This document shows, one piece after another, positions 1-13,000 of a stretch of 64,000 nt of DNA (the first letter of the stretch is position 1; each line of letters opens with the position of its first letter). The notes under the pieces were generated by a model. The model was given only the letters and a program-made list of their open reading frames with translations, did not search any database and was not told the DNA's origin. A program made the position numbers and the translations under genes. Source of the stretch: Atrichornis clamosus (lineage: Eukaryota > Chordata > Aves > Passeriformes > Menuridae); contig WBMZ01006369.1 in NCBI GenBank assembly GCA_013400975.1, positions 124,001 to 188,000 on the forward strand. Reading direction: 5' to 3'.

Positions 1-916
1 GGATATTCAAATAAGGAATAGATCAAGACATGACTTTAAACCAGGCCTTCCACATTCTGCTGTTAGACCTATCAAGCTGCTTTTCTTCACTGGGGGAAAG
101 GCAGACGAGAATTTCTCTGTACTAAAACCTGATTTGCTGCAGGTTTGGTGATGGCCAAAGTTAACCTAAATATGCTCAAACAGTTTCTAATAATATAGGA
201 TAGGGAATGGAACCATGGAAAAAAAAGTCAGAGATCAGAACAGGAGAATACAATGAGGCAAAACAGTTCACTTCTCTTCCTCATCTTTCATCCCAAGAAA
301 AGAGATAAAGAATAAAAGACAGGGAAAATAAAGCAGGCACAAACACAGAGACCTACATAAAAATAAAAGCTTTAATAACTTATATTATACAGAATATTCT
401 ATGCTTCAGAAAGAGAGGAAAACCATGACATATACGTGCCATACTGATTGTATTGCTCAAAAACACAAAAGCTGTTCAAGTGATGTTAACAACAATTCAT
501 AGTGAGAAGAACATTTGGGACAGAAAATGGCAGAAAGGAGAGAAAACTGAACAAAAGGCACACAGAGAAAAAGACACTGTAGCACCACAACAGACAAAAA
601 CAGCAAGAGAAGAGCAGTTTGAGGGAAATACTGTCAATTACTTGCTACATTTTACAGAAGTGTTAACATGAAAATGCTACAATAAAACAATGCTGTGGTC
701 CATGTAAATGCAGACGTCATCACTAGAAAACCAAGTGTAGTGTTCAAATTTTGAGGTAAATGAGAAAGTGGAATTTTGCTACATGTACTTTTCACTCTAA
801 TAAACTCTGGGATACTTTCCAAGCCATACATAGGACAGGATTAAGAACATGTGACATTGTCTGTGTACTTTAGAGGATTTCACTTCAAACCTTTGGTTAT
901 CACTGTTACCACCTAC
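1..916 (-). other. SMURF2 intron 3 (partial)
   Basis: AT-rich intronic sequence downstream of exon 3 on the minus strand. No exon, RNA gene or recognisable repeat was found. The intron runs off the left edge. Confidence 0.7.
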
Positions 917-1025
917 AGGTCATAATGCTGATTCCATTTTGGATCAAGAGTATTCTTCACAGTATCTGTAGAATGGCATTGGCCAGATCCATCCACCACA
1001 ACCTTAGCAAAGGGATCAGGAAGTC
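917..1025 (-). CDS. SMURF2: SMURF2 coding exon 3
   Basis: Acceptor TCTTAG precedes 1025 and donor GTAGGT follows 917. The 109 nt encode the C2-domain stretch LPDPFAKVVVDG then TVKNTLDPKWNQHYD, ending in the split codon CT|. The DPFAKV and DPKWNQ segments hold aspartates of the C2 calcium/lipid-binding loop region. The next exon should begin with the rest of L followed by Y, and lies outside the window. Confidence 0.95.
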
Positions 1026-4000
1026 CTAAGAGGAGGAAAAGAAAAAAACTAGTATGTGGATCAGTATGCTTTGAAGTCCTTTATCATTGCAAAATTATTT
1101 CTTCTTAATCTTTTATTTGACGTTGCCTTTTATTCATAAATAAGAGCCCTATTTAATGAATAGAAATAACACAACAAATTAAACACAGAAAACAGGTAAA
1201 TTAGCAATTTATTTCACTGATATGGACCATGAAAAAGTTGTCCAAGACAAACATTTGCGGAATAAAACCCCCTGAACAACCTAATCTTCCTAATTCACAT
1301 TTTAATAATTTCTGAGTATACAAAGTCAGCCAAAGGCAGAGAAAACAGCAGATTTACATTCTTTTTATGTTTAAGATCAATCACAATCATGATTTTGGCT
1401 GATATTGGTATAAGAGAGAATTGCCTACAACAGGTTATTCTTGTTTTTGAGGTCTGCTTGGTTTCCTGCTGGCTCTGTGCTCTGTTTGCTGCCAGCTCAG
1501 TCCCTCAGAAACACTGAACACAGGTTCACCTGAACACCACAAATCAGGGTGAAGATGTGCTGAACTCCAGAGCTGGGGACGGAAAAGCAGCAGGAGCAGG
1601 GCAGCCCACAATCAGCACCCACTGCGGAACTGACACCAAGGGATGGTCCCAGCACTGATGCCCCGGGCCCTGCCCCTTTTTCCCCTCACATTAATTCCCC
1701 CCCTCATGGAGTGCTGTGAGTCAGCTGGAGGAACTTAGGTGGGAAACATTAATCACATTTGCTGAGGTGCAATTTTGTACCAGTTGCACTTGCTCAGGTG
1801 ACTTAGAGCTGGTCAGGCAGCAGAGAGCTTGGGACAAGTGTGACAGAAAGCACGTGGGGACAAAGGACCTTGGGACAGGACCCTGGGACATCTGTGCTTC
1901 AGCACCACACATTTCAAATCTTGAGGGTTTTTTTTTTTTCCTAGGCATAATCAAACTGTTAAACACCCAAAAACTTGCAGTCAATACAAAAATCCAGATA
2001 TAAGCGAAGTTTTAGAAGTATCTCAGATCACAGTTTGATTCTGTATCATCCCCTCTTCCATTTCTTTCCAAAGCTCAGGTCTGCTCTTCCAAATTCCTCC
2101 TGCTCCCAGGTGGGAGGCAGCAGACAGGTGACCTGTGCATGCAGGACACAGACAATAGCATTCCTTTCCTCCTCCTTCATCTACTTCTCAGCACTTCTTT
2201 CAAAACATTATTAAAATTAATTAAAATATTATTTCAGAGTGCATCGGTATTATGAGGTGATTATTAATAATTAAGGAGTACATCTGTTTGCTCAACAAAA
2301 AGTTCTTGTATGAAAAACATTTTAATAAATATATGACACTAATGGAAAAACATGTAATTTGCCTGAGTGGGTAAATTTGTTTCCCACTCCCATAAAAACA
2401 AAGAGAGAGTGTGTCAGTGTTTTAATTATTATTATGATTCTATGATGAGTGTCACCTAAGAAAAAATTGGAAGCCCTGAAATAAAACTGTTGAAAACATC
2501 AAAGCCCTCAGCCCCCTTGCAGCAAATATCTTAATATAATGATCATATGCAAACACTGGACTATAGAATCTGCATAATTATTCCATCTACAAATAAATGT
2601 TAAAAACTTTAACAATTACTTACGGAAAAAATCCTTTTTCACCAAGTTTTTTGCACACAGTACTGCAAGAAAAACAGAAAAACAAAATTGAGTTACTGAC
2701 TGCAAATTTAAAAAGAAGAAGTTACTTTCCATGTCCAGCATTCCAGAAAGTCCTGCTCAAAATAAAATGAATATAAATGAACTGTGCTCCTTCATAATTT
2801 ATATTGTCATGTAAATTAATTCCTGAAAATTGAGCCAGAAGTGTCATCTTTTGGCCATTTACCTTTAGGCAGATTACAGTGGAAGTGAGATGGTGATGGT
2901 TTCCTCAGGCAAAAGTTTCACATGCCTTTTTTTTCCCCCCTCAACTGTTTTGCCAGCTGTGAGTTTACCAGTGAGGGACCTGGAGTACTCCTGCCTGGGT
3001 CACCATAATTCGTGCTGGGACACAAGCAGGAGTTCTGTTCAGTTCTACAGATCAGCAAAATCCTCCTTGATCATAAAAAAATCGAGCATTAGACAGCCAA
3101 GCCTTTTCTGTTATTCTGTGTGGTAATAAATAAAAAGTTTTACCTGAAAAGCATTTGGGTGGAGCAGACTTAACTTCTAAAGCCAGGGTTTTGATGGCTC
3201 CAAAGATATCTTTTCTTTGCAGAAGTTGATAATTGTTTTGGGCTTTTCTTTGTTTGTTTGTTTAAATTAGAAAGGGAGGAACATTTGCATTTGTCAACTA
3301 AAAATACTCAGGGGAAAACAATCTCCTATGAGAATAAATTTAAATAAGCAAATAAATAAATAAAAGGTCAAAGGGGACAACTTTCATATAAAGGTGCCAA
3401 GGTACACAATGAAGACTTCACAAACTGCACCACTGCTCAACTGCTCTGCTTATCTATTATCACAGGTTTAGTAAGCAGGAAATATTAGATTCCCCTGTGA
3501 AACATTAAAATATTTACTGATAACACAAAAGGATTCTTGAGAATTGAGCAAAAGCACAAATTCCCACAGCTAGTACCAAAAAAAAAGAGAAAAAAAGAGG
3601 AGTGGGGAGAGTTATTTGGTTGGAACCTGATGCTGCAGGAGATTCCTCACTATATGATTCCCTTGGATATTTTTCCTATGAGATCACCAATATTTATTAC
3701 TGCCAGGAAATGCAAAGACAGAAAAGTGCGTCCAATAATCACATCCCACAGGCACCACCTAAAACCAAACAAAATTGGTCTTGCTTTCCCCCCCAGAATA
3801 CCCTCACATTGATCCTGCAAGTCTCCTGATCCCCAATTTCTGCCTGAATAAAAGCAAGTAGAGGTAATCCATAAGCATTCCCATGGAGATTTCCACAGCC
3901 AGGGCAGAGAAGCACCACCCTGAATAGTCTAAATCAGTGGAATTAATGTTTTTACCATTTTTACATTTATAAAGATGCTGATTTTAATGAAACAGCTTTC

Positions 4001-7000
4001 CACAGGAATTCAGCACTGTAAAATCTAGCTACAACCTTACTCAGGTCTGAGGAGTTTTGGTCCTCCATAAAATACAAGAAGATGTCTGTTAATGGATACA
4101 GGGAGTCACAGAACAATTCCCTGACATGGATCTATTCCACAGGAAAGGGACACATCTAAGTTCCCAGGAAATTTTCAGCACCGTAGTGTGATGCAAGGGG
4201 CTGCTGACAACAATACTGTTAACCTGGAAAAGATGTGCCTGGTTCCAGGTTGTTAGCTGCTGGCTTTTTTCAACGTGATAAAAGTAATAAATATCATTTC
4301 TCTCCATTCAAAGACACATTGGTAATCCTAAAGCAGAGCTCAATTTGAGGGATTTTCACCCAATAATTCCAATCTAAACAGAGAACAGGAGTAAAATACT
4401 AATAGAGAGCCAAATGCTTTAGGTATTTCTGATAGCCAGTGTTCAAGTACGTGTGGGAAAGAGAATGTCACATCATCATCAGCTCCACAAATCAAATAAA
4501 GTTCTTTAGATGGTGTAATAAAAATCCACAGTTAGCAGACTTCCACATGGCTCAGCAATTTAAAGCCTACTCTATCCAGAACCTAGAGAACAACTTAAAG
4601 GCATTTGAAAAACCAGGTAATAGGAAACTGCTTTTGCAGTTCCTTAAGATCTTCTTACCATCAAGATGAGTGATAACACAACAGACATCACCTGCCCAAG
4701 AACTGCTACAGGTTATTGCTCACCAGTAACCTTTCATCTAGTGGTGAAAAGCTTCAAATGAAATAGATGCTTATATAGATGGCAACTTTTAAAAACATCT
4801 AAAAAAAGATATAATTATTGTCACAATTTCACCCATTACAAGCAATGGGAAGTGTCAAGTGAAGCTGAATAAATCCAGTAGTTAAGCCAAAATTCATCTG
4901 TAGCACAGTGAGCCATTCAGGGTGCTCCTGAAACTGTATAATGTCCAAGACAAAAGAGGTTTAACTAATCTTTTGAGAAAAATTTCAAGGGTAACTAATT
5001 ATAAACACTTCTATTCAAAAATAAAGCAAGCCTGCCAGTGCAATTTAACCAAAGTCTCATTTTTATAAGATTGGGCACACGCAGAGCACAAAGACTAATA
5101 ACTGCTTCCCCAACAATTAGCCATGAGTGAACGAACTAATATTTTTGGCTCAAGATTTCCCTCTCTAGTAACCACACTTTAAGGCAAGTCAGATGTCAAC
5201 CCACTCTGGGTTTGTCAGGTTAACAAAACAGGAGAGATGCTGAGAAATCTTCCATTAACAACACCCCCTCTGTGCCAGGTATTTCTGGGTGAAAAAGCCC
5301 AAGTCCCAGGAGCATCAGCTCAACTTGAAGTGAAACAATCTTCTTCCACACACAGAGCTCTAATCTAACTCAGGACGTTTTCTGGACAAAACTTTTCCCA
5401 CTGGTGGGAAAAGTACCAGAGTTTATGCTCCACTTTTCTAACAGTTTCAACACCGTATTAAAACCTGTTCTGAATATTCTGATAACCAACTGATTAATAG
5501 TTCCTTGAGAATAAAAACTGAGGAAGTTTGGTTTCCTATGGATTTATGTTTTATGGTTGACTGAAAGCTGTAGCTGAGGCTTTTCCCACCAGTTGGGCAC
5601 TCAGACAGCCCCTCTCCCGCGCAGACTCTCCCGTGGTCCAGCCGCACGGGATCTCTCACTGCAGCTTTTTCCTCTCACTTCAGGTCACTGCCAGGGTCTC
5701 CTCTTTATCCAGGCAACAATTCTCACAAAACTCAGGGGACTTAATTATCTTTGAGTCCTCTATCCTATGTTCAATTTGAGCTAAAGATTCAAAAACCAGC
5801 GAGAACCACAGGGAGATTTATTTCCCCTGACAAAGCCAAGTTAAAACGCCGATGGAGCTGGACCCGATGCATGTCGTTATCAGATCTATGCAGCCCCACC
5901 ATTAATGGATCCTCTGGAGGCACAAGGGCACTGAAGAAGGTTATTTATGCTTTGTATGTGCTTGTTTCGAGGCACTTTTTATTACAATTATTTTTAAACG
6001 AAAAGTTAAGCTATTTAAACCTCCACTGGAACTAGAATGCAAACCAATGGCTGGATATACTGACACTGGCTTGGGAAAAAAAAGAGGGGGGTGTGTTGTA
6101 CCATAAGTGCATCATCAAATGACATTAATGGCTTCTAGCACACATATGTAGATAAAGTATTCATTACAGAGTATCAGTGAGTCAGTGGATAGCTATGTTT
6201 TGTGTTTATTACAGACTTCCTGGGTAGTCTACAGAAAAGAGAACATTAATATTCCAATATATATGTGCCAAGACAAACAGCACATCAATTTTACATAGTA
6301 TACATACATTAAATATCTTTTTATCATGCTTTATGATCTCATTCTAACATATGCTATGCAGTTCAGCTCATAGAAACATGAAAAGAGCATAGTATTATAA
6401 GCTACCCAGTCTCCTTCTACTACAGCTTTGCTACACAGTCCACAAATATTCAAAAATAGAAATTAAGTGAATCACGTTTGCCAATTTCCTTTTTCTGATT
6501 TATTACTCCTGTGACTGACGAAGAATGGTTTACTGAGAAATACTTTAATTATTGCAAGTAAATGCAAAATATTTAGTATCCCTAAACTCCTGTAATCTAT
6601 ATGTTAGCTATTAAAATTTACATGCAATTATAGAGGGGGGTGAATAATTGGTTGAACCCACATAAAAATTGAAAAGATGACTTTTATAGAAAGATAAATA
6701 TTTCCCCCTCATTTTCTGAGCTCTGTTTATTCTTTTTGCTAGTTACTAAAGAACTCTTCTGACAACTGCTGCTTACTTTGGAACCATTTCTACAGAAAAA
6801 TCAAACTTTTAATGGCATCAAGCTGTTGTTAGGGAAGGTATCCTATGTTATACGTTACCGCTATTCTGGTAAGTATTAAAAAGTATGTTTATTTCAGAAT
6901 AGTGAGTATATCAATAACACCAAGTCTCCACAATTAGAGTGAAGAACACAATGCCCATGAAGTGGAAAGGACAGCTCCAGTGTAGGAACCTTGTGTGATG

Positions 7001-10000
7001 AAAACAAGTAAAAAACGATAAAGATCTATGAGATTGCACAGAATCACCACCTCTCAGACATGAGCTAAGAGTCTTCAATGGTCTATTCACCTCCAAAGGC
7101 TGGGTAACACTAGGATGAGTCTGAGGAAGCACCATTAAGAAGGAAAGAAAGGGTTATGCGAATGGAAGGGACTTGGACATTTAAGGACAGTGTATTCAAC
7201 CTCGTGGGTATTTCCAGCCTATATCAAACTGTTCAGAGCCAATTTGTTCACCACATTCCTTCACCTGCAAAACAGAACACCACTGCTTTACCTCACAGGT
7301 AGATTTTGATGTTACATTACCTGCATATTTGTACACTCTCATTTATCTATTATAATGCACCTCTTGATTCTCACAGGTAGATTTTGATGTTACATTACCT
7401 GCATATTTGTACACTCTCATTTATCTATTATAATGCACCTCTTGATTCTCACAGGTAGATTTTGATGTTACATTACCTGCATATTTGTACACTCTCATTT
7501 ATCTATTATAATGCACCTCTTGATTCTCACAGGTAGATTTTGATGTTACATTACCTGCATATTTGTACACTCTCATTTATCTATTATAATGCACCTCTTG
7601 ATTCTCACAGGTAGATTTTGATGTTACATTACCTGCATATTTGTACACTCTCATTTATCTATTATAATGCACCTCTTGATTTATGACAAATGACAAGGTT
7701 TAAATGTGTCTGTACCCGGCAGCGTGAGGTACAAGCACCTCAGGGCTACAGCTGTAGACAATCACAATAGAAATGGATTTGTCTTAAAATTCCTATGTTA
7801 AAAAAATAATATTGCTTAAGCCACCCTATGTAAATAGTTTTTAAACGTGTATATTTGAGATACATGAGAGAAAGATTAATGAAGACAGGTAAGAAACTAA
7901 AAGGTAATCATAAATGTCCGTGGAAGTGAGCACACCAGCTGCAGAAGGAAACACAATCAACATGGTTAAGTCTGTACGTGCCTTAGTAAGACGCCCCCAT
8001 TCCATGTCAGCCATCCATAAGAACCAACACTGTGTCAACAGACAGCCCCAAGGTTGTGGGGAGGAAAGGACTCAGTCCAAAGCTAAGATTATGTTTACTA
8101 ATCTTCTGGCTTTTCACGTGTCATCACCACAGAAGAACAACTTCAGCCTTCTGAATCCAACCAACAGTTTAAACAGTATAATTCCTGTTGATTTTTTCTT
8201 TCCCCAAGGGCTTTTCTCCAGAAAAAGTGCTTGTTCAAGAATATATGTAACACATGGGAGAGCGACAGGCTGCCTATCAATTTTTACCACAATAGCTCAT
8301 TTTGAAGACAAGTCTTTCTTCCCTTACAGAAACACCATCTTTTACTGAAAGCCATTAGCATTGGGTTTTGTGATCAGATCCCAGTTGTTTGCATGTTCTA
8401 CACAGGGCAATACAATCACTGAAATAAGTCCCAGCTGTAGAAACACAATGCTGTGCTGTTGCTAATGTGTGTTGTACTGATAATGAATGGTCGTCTATGC
8501 TTTAATCTGAATAAAGCTCCCAACTGCTCTGCTTCTCCTTGCCAAAAATTCCCCTTCCTCCTCCAGACTGTGGTTGCATTCCAATTACATTGCTGATTGG
8601 AATGAGCCTGCCTGGGGGAGGGAGAGGGAGGGAGGCAAATGAAGCCACACTCACGCCCCTCCTCGCCTTCACGGCTGCCCCTGGGACCCAGAAATTGCTT
8701 GGGTGTTTGAACCTAAGGCTGCCATGACGTACTTTTCTCCACATTGTACAAAACTCTTTGCAAATTCACTTATTTCGTTTAGAAAAGCGTCTGTGACAGG
8801 CACAGGTTCCAGCAGGATGGCTCAATATTTAAACATTTTTAACGAATTCCTACTGGTTTCTTCCATTGTTGGCACGCTCCTGAGAAACTTATATTTTTGT
8901 GCTTGCATTCCCTCCTTGGACCTGCCTGAATTCCCACATGGGAAGACATAAAACAGGAGGTCTTCAGCTATTTACTGAACAAAGAGCTGTAAATAACAGC
9001 GTATGGATTTTGCAAATACAGCTGTTGAGGTAATAGCTTCCTCCATTAAGGTTTTGAAATAAAAAATTGTTTATCCCAACTATTCACATTAAGTTTTATT
9101 CTACAGTTAATCTCTTTGAGGATTTATTTTAAGATTTCATTTCCTTTGAAAGGTGCTTTTTCTGCAGAGGAAGAAAACGTGACAGACCATGATTGTAAAA
9201 CTGGGAGTTCACTTTCGCTTAATGAAATTTCTGCATTTTAGAAGATTGCAATGATTATTGTCAAGAAGGGACACACAGCGACAGGTAAACCCAACAAATA
9301 CAGGTTTTACAGGTGCACAGGGGTTTTGAGTCAAGGTCTTGAAGCATGAAATGAGTCAGAATGCAGCAGCTGACCATTATTCCAAGCGGGATCGGTGATC
9401 GGAGCACACTGGAAGGTTTCATATTGCACCCAACAGGACAGGGGCCTGCAGCTGTTCCTCCCTCAAAGCAGGTCTGGCAATCACAGGGATGCAAGGTAGA
9501 GCAGGAAGCTGAACTGGCTTAACAGAAAATTAACCTTCTGGGGAGATGGATTAGTTCACCATTGGCTCCAAGAGCTGCACAGACTTATCCTGCAGTCACA
9601 CCATCCCTAAACCTCCTGCAAAGGAAGTGGCAGAAGCACATGGCTGCAGAGGAGGGAGGATCAGCCAGGCTGCCCTTCTGATAGCAACTTGCAGTTGTAC
9701 TGGAGAAGTGCACTCCGTTCCTTTACAGAGTTTTTCAGCTCTAAAAACAAAATACATCTCCATGTTTTCATTTTAATGCAGACAGATAGTTTTCTCCTCC
9801 TGCCTCTGCTTTGCAGCTCCAGAAATTTATTTTATTAAAATTAAATTAAAAAGCGGATTTGGCCGCCAGTATACCAAAATAATCAGCTAACAACCTTCAG
9901 GTTTTCAGAGACACAATCTTCTCCTTAAACATTTGGATTTTCCATTTCTCAAAGCACACTCGAAAGCACAGAACTAAAACACAAGAAAGCACTTCTCTTG

Positions 10001-13000
10001 CAAGTACACACACAACTGCTTCCAGGCTGCTCTGTTTTACTGACGGACAGCTGCTCTTTCTGAGTCTTACAAAGCCCCAAAAATTCAGAATAACCCAATG
10101 AGCTCCAAACTAGAGTCAGTACAAAACATGTGCACACACACAGAGGATGGCAGGATCATTATTTTCCCCAATACTTCATTGTGAAATTCATCATTACCCA
10201 AATTAACACTCCAAATTCCATCCTCTTCAGGGCCCAGTAGGGGCAGCACACGGAGATGCAGGTGCCATATGCCAGCACAGGGAAGCCCAGTTCACCCAAG
10301 GACGCTGGACAAGCTGATGCTGATTGCAGACACTCTCTGCTCAGTAAGATCCAATGCAAACACTCTCCACCAGCCCTGGATCCCTGCGTCTGCAGCTGGA
10401 AAAGCTGCAGGGGAAGCAGTGCAAGCAGTGCCTTCTGGAGCAGCCAGGTACACCCCAAACAACATCACTAGGCTGCCTCACGTGGGTACCTTTTTCTGGT
10501 ATGAATTAGGGGCTGCATCACATAATCCCTTCTGCTCCTGAGCTATGGGAGCCAGGACAACTTGATAGGGATGGCTGTCACTTCAACAGGCACAGCTACC
10601 TCATGGGTGCACCTACAGCTCATAGTGGTGGGAAATGAATTTCTAATTCTCTTACAGAATTATACGCTTTGTTTGAATTGAATGCAAACTTAGAATCGTG
10701 TACCAATTCTAACTCTTACTAAGAATATGCATTAGAACAATTCCAAAGTACTAATGGATTTTTAAAGTGCTATTTAATACTAACATGTCAGATTGCAAAA
10801 AACTATTCAACTCTAGTTCTAAGTCATATAAAGGCATCACTGCTAGACTGATGGCCAAACACAAGGTAGATAGCTTTAAAATAAACTCTATTAAAATATG
10901 CATTAGTATAAACATAGTACTAGAAAAGCACTTTTAACAAGAATTTCTTTTACTAATTGTTACAATTCTAAATTGTCCCATAAATACATTTCTGTAAATT
11001 CAACTTCAACACAAGCCAGATACTAAATCCTTAATATACCACACGTAAAATGAAACCCCTTTCCAAGGTTCACATACATTATAAGCATTGTCAGTTAGAA
11101 ACCTGAGTATCAACAAATTGGAATTATTCCTCTGGGATTGAAAAAAACAAACCCACAATAACCAGCATTCAAACACAAAACAGCAGTATGAATATCCTGA
11201 AGTGACAAATGCCCTAATAATGCAACATAATTTAAATTACTGCAAAATATGCCAGAACCTAACACAAAACCAGTATATTTTTCTGATCAACAGAGTCAGT
11301 CTAAATCCTCCAGAAGAACAGGCTGTGCTGTAACTAGATTCAGAATTCTAGACCCATATAGCTTGCATGGAGGTTAAAATTCCAAATGAAAACATCACAC
11401 ATTTATCAGAGAGAAGAATAAAGATGCAACGCATCACTGGATAGAAACAGTTAAGCCAATAAATCATTCATCTCATGCAATAATAAAATTCTGGGACAGA
11501 GTCTCCAAGGCTATTTTAAATTCCCATAAGGGAAGGACGACACGACAGCGACTCCAGACTCCAGCAGTCTGTGCTGGGGACGGCTCAGTGACTTGTGGAC
11601 GCGGCCAGATGGAGCCTGCCAAGATTGGCCGTGTTTAGACTCCTGTTTTTACATCATGATGTCTACTTCACAGCATTGTTTCACTGTAAACAAAAGGCTT
11701 CCTTTTCCACTTCTCCTCCCTTACTCTACTCCAAGCCAAAAGTAAAACAAAACACAAAACCCCCCACACCATTGAATTCTTCCCTCGAGCAGCTCCTGCA
11801 TTCACGTTTCCAGATTCATTCAGCGATGGGCTCGCTGCCACACACGTCACCCACCCTATTCATGTGTCCAGTTTATTTGATACGCCTCTCCAGAGGTAAA
11901 AGGGAAGAAATTATGCTGCCACTTCTGCCATGAAGGTAACAACCCTCCCCAGGCACTGCAAACCCTCCCAGGAATGTTTGCGAGTCTCTTTTATGGAGAT
12001 CCACGTTAATTCATGTTAAATTGCGTACGTAGATGGAAAAGGAGTTGGGTTTGTTTTCCCTTTTTTTTTTTAGCTCTATACCAAATATGCAAATTAAAGC
12101 TGAATGATACAAAATAAACCATCCTCATCAGGGCTCTGTATAAATCAGGGCTTCAGCCATAGCTCAGTGAGAAAGGAGCAGAAGTAACACGTGGGAAACT
12201 TAAAGAAAACAAAGGCTATTGGGAATATTTGCATTTCCTGGTTCAGTGTGGATGGAGCCTCTCAGACCAGCCAGGATGTTTCTTAATGAGTAACTTTCAT
12301 ATACTTTAAATTCCATTTCTCTTCTCCACCCTTCTCCAAAATTGCCTAACCCTCCCATCTCACCCATTTGTCAACATCTGGAACATCGACCACTACTGCG
12401 CCCCGGAGTTGTCATACAGACACCACTAACAGAGACTGAACACTGTGCTGTCCCTTGGGCTCGGGGAACAGCACAGCTTTAAATTAACAGCCATTAGAAT
12501 ACTTTAAAAGAAAAACTCAGCAAAGATCCATTTTCAGACCAATTTCAAAGTTACCCCTTCTGTTTCTTATATTGGTAACAAGTATAAAATTGTATTCCAG
12601 TCAACAAAATCAGAGTGGGGAATGGAAATCCATTAAAAAGATAAAAGAACCCACCAGCTTTGCTGCTGTATCTGCTGTAAGATTCTCAATAACTTTTTAC
12701 CCTCTCACAGTATTAAAAACACCATCCATTAAAAAAACCTTCAAAGTAACATTACCAAGATTAACTAATCTCAAACTGCAGAGGTGGTTTTTATATCCAA
12801 GTGTGAGTGAAGCAAACTCTAACTCAATTATCCAAGAAATACAGGAATAAAATAGTTATTTATAATTAAGAGCTCAGGCAAAGAAAACGGGGTTACTCTT
12901 ATCTCAAACTCTTAGAATCATTGTGCTAAAAATCTTACCTCAGTTCTTAAAGACTTGTTTGCAGTCCCAGCAGTTAGTTTTTAACCAAGACAGAAGCTAT

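Noticed and set aside
7150..7270. Possible old CR1 copy next to the 78-bp array
   Set aside because: Only vague resemblance to CR1 3' sequence. No diagnostic block could be matched.
7293..7682. CRISPR-like array
   Set aside because: Units are contiguous with no unique spacers, in a vertebrate intron. It is a minisatellite.
7914..8348. 144-codon plus-strand open frame
   Set aside because: No recognisable motif or flanking splice signals, antisense in an intron, low-complexity composition.
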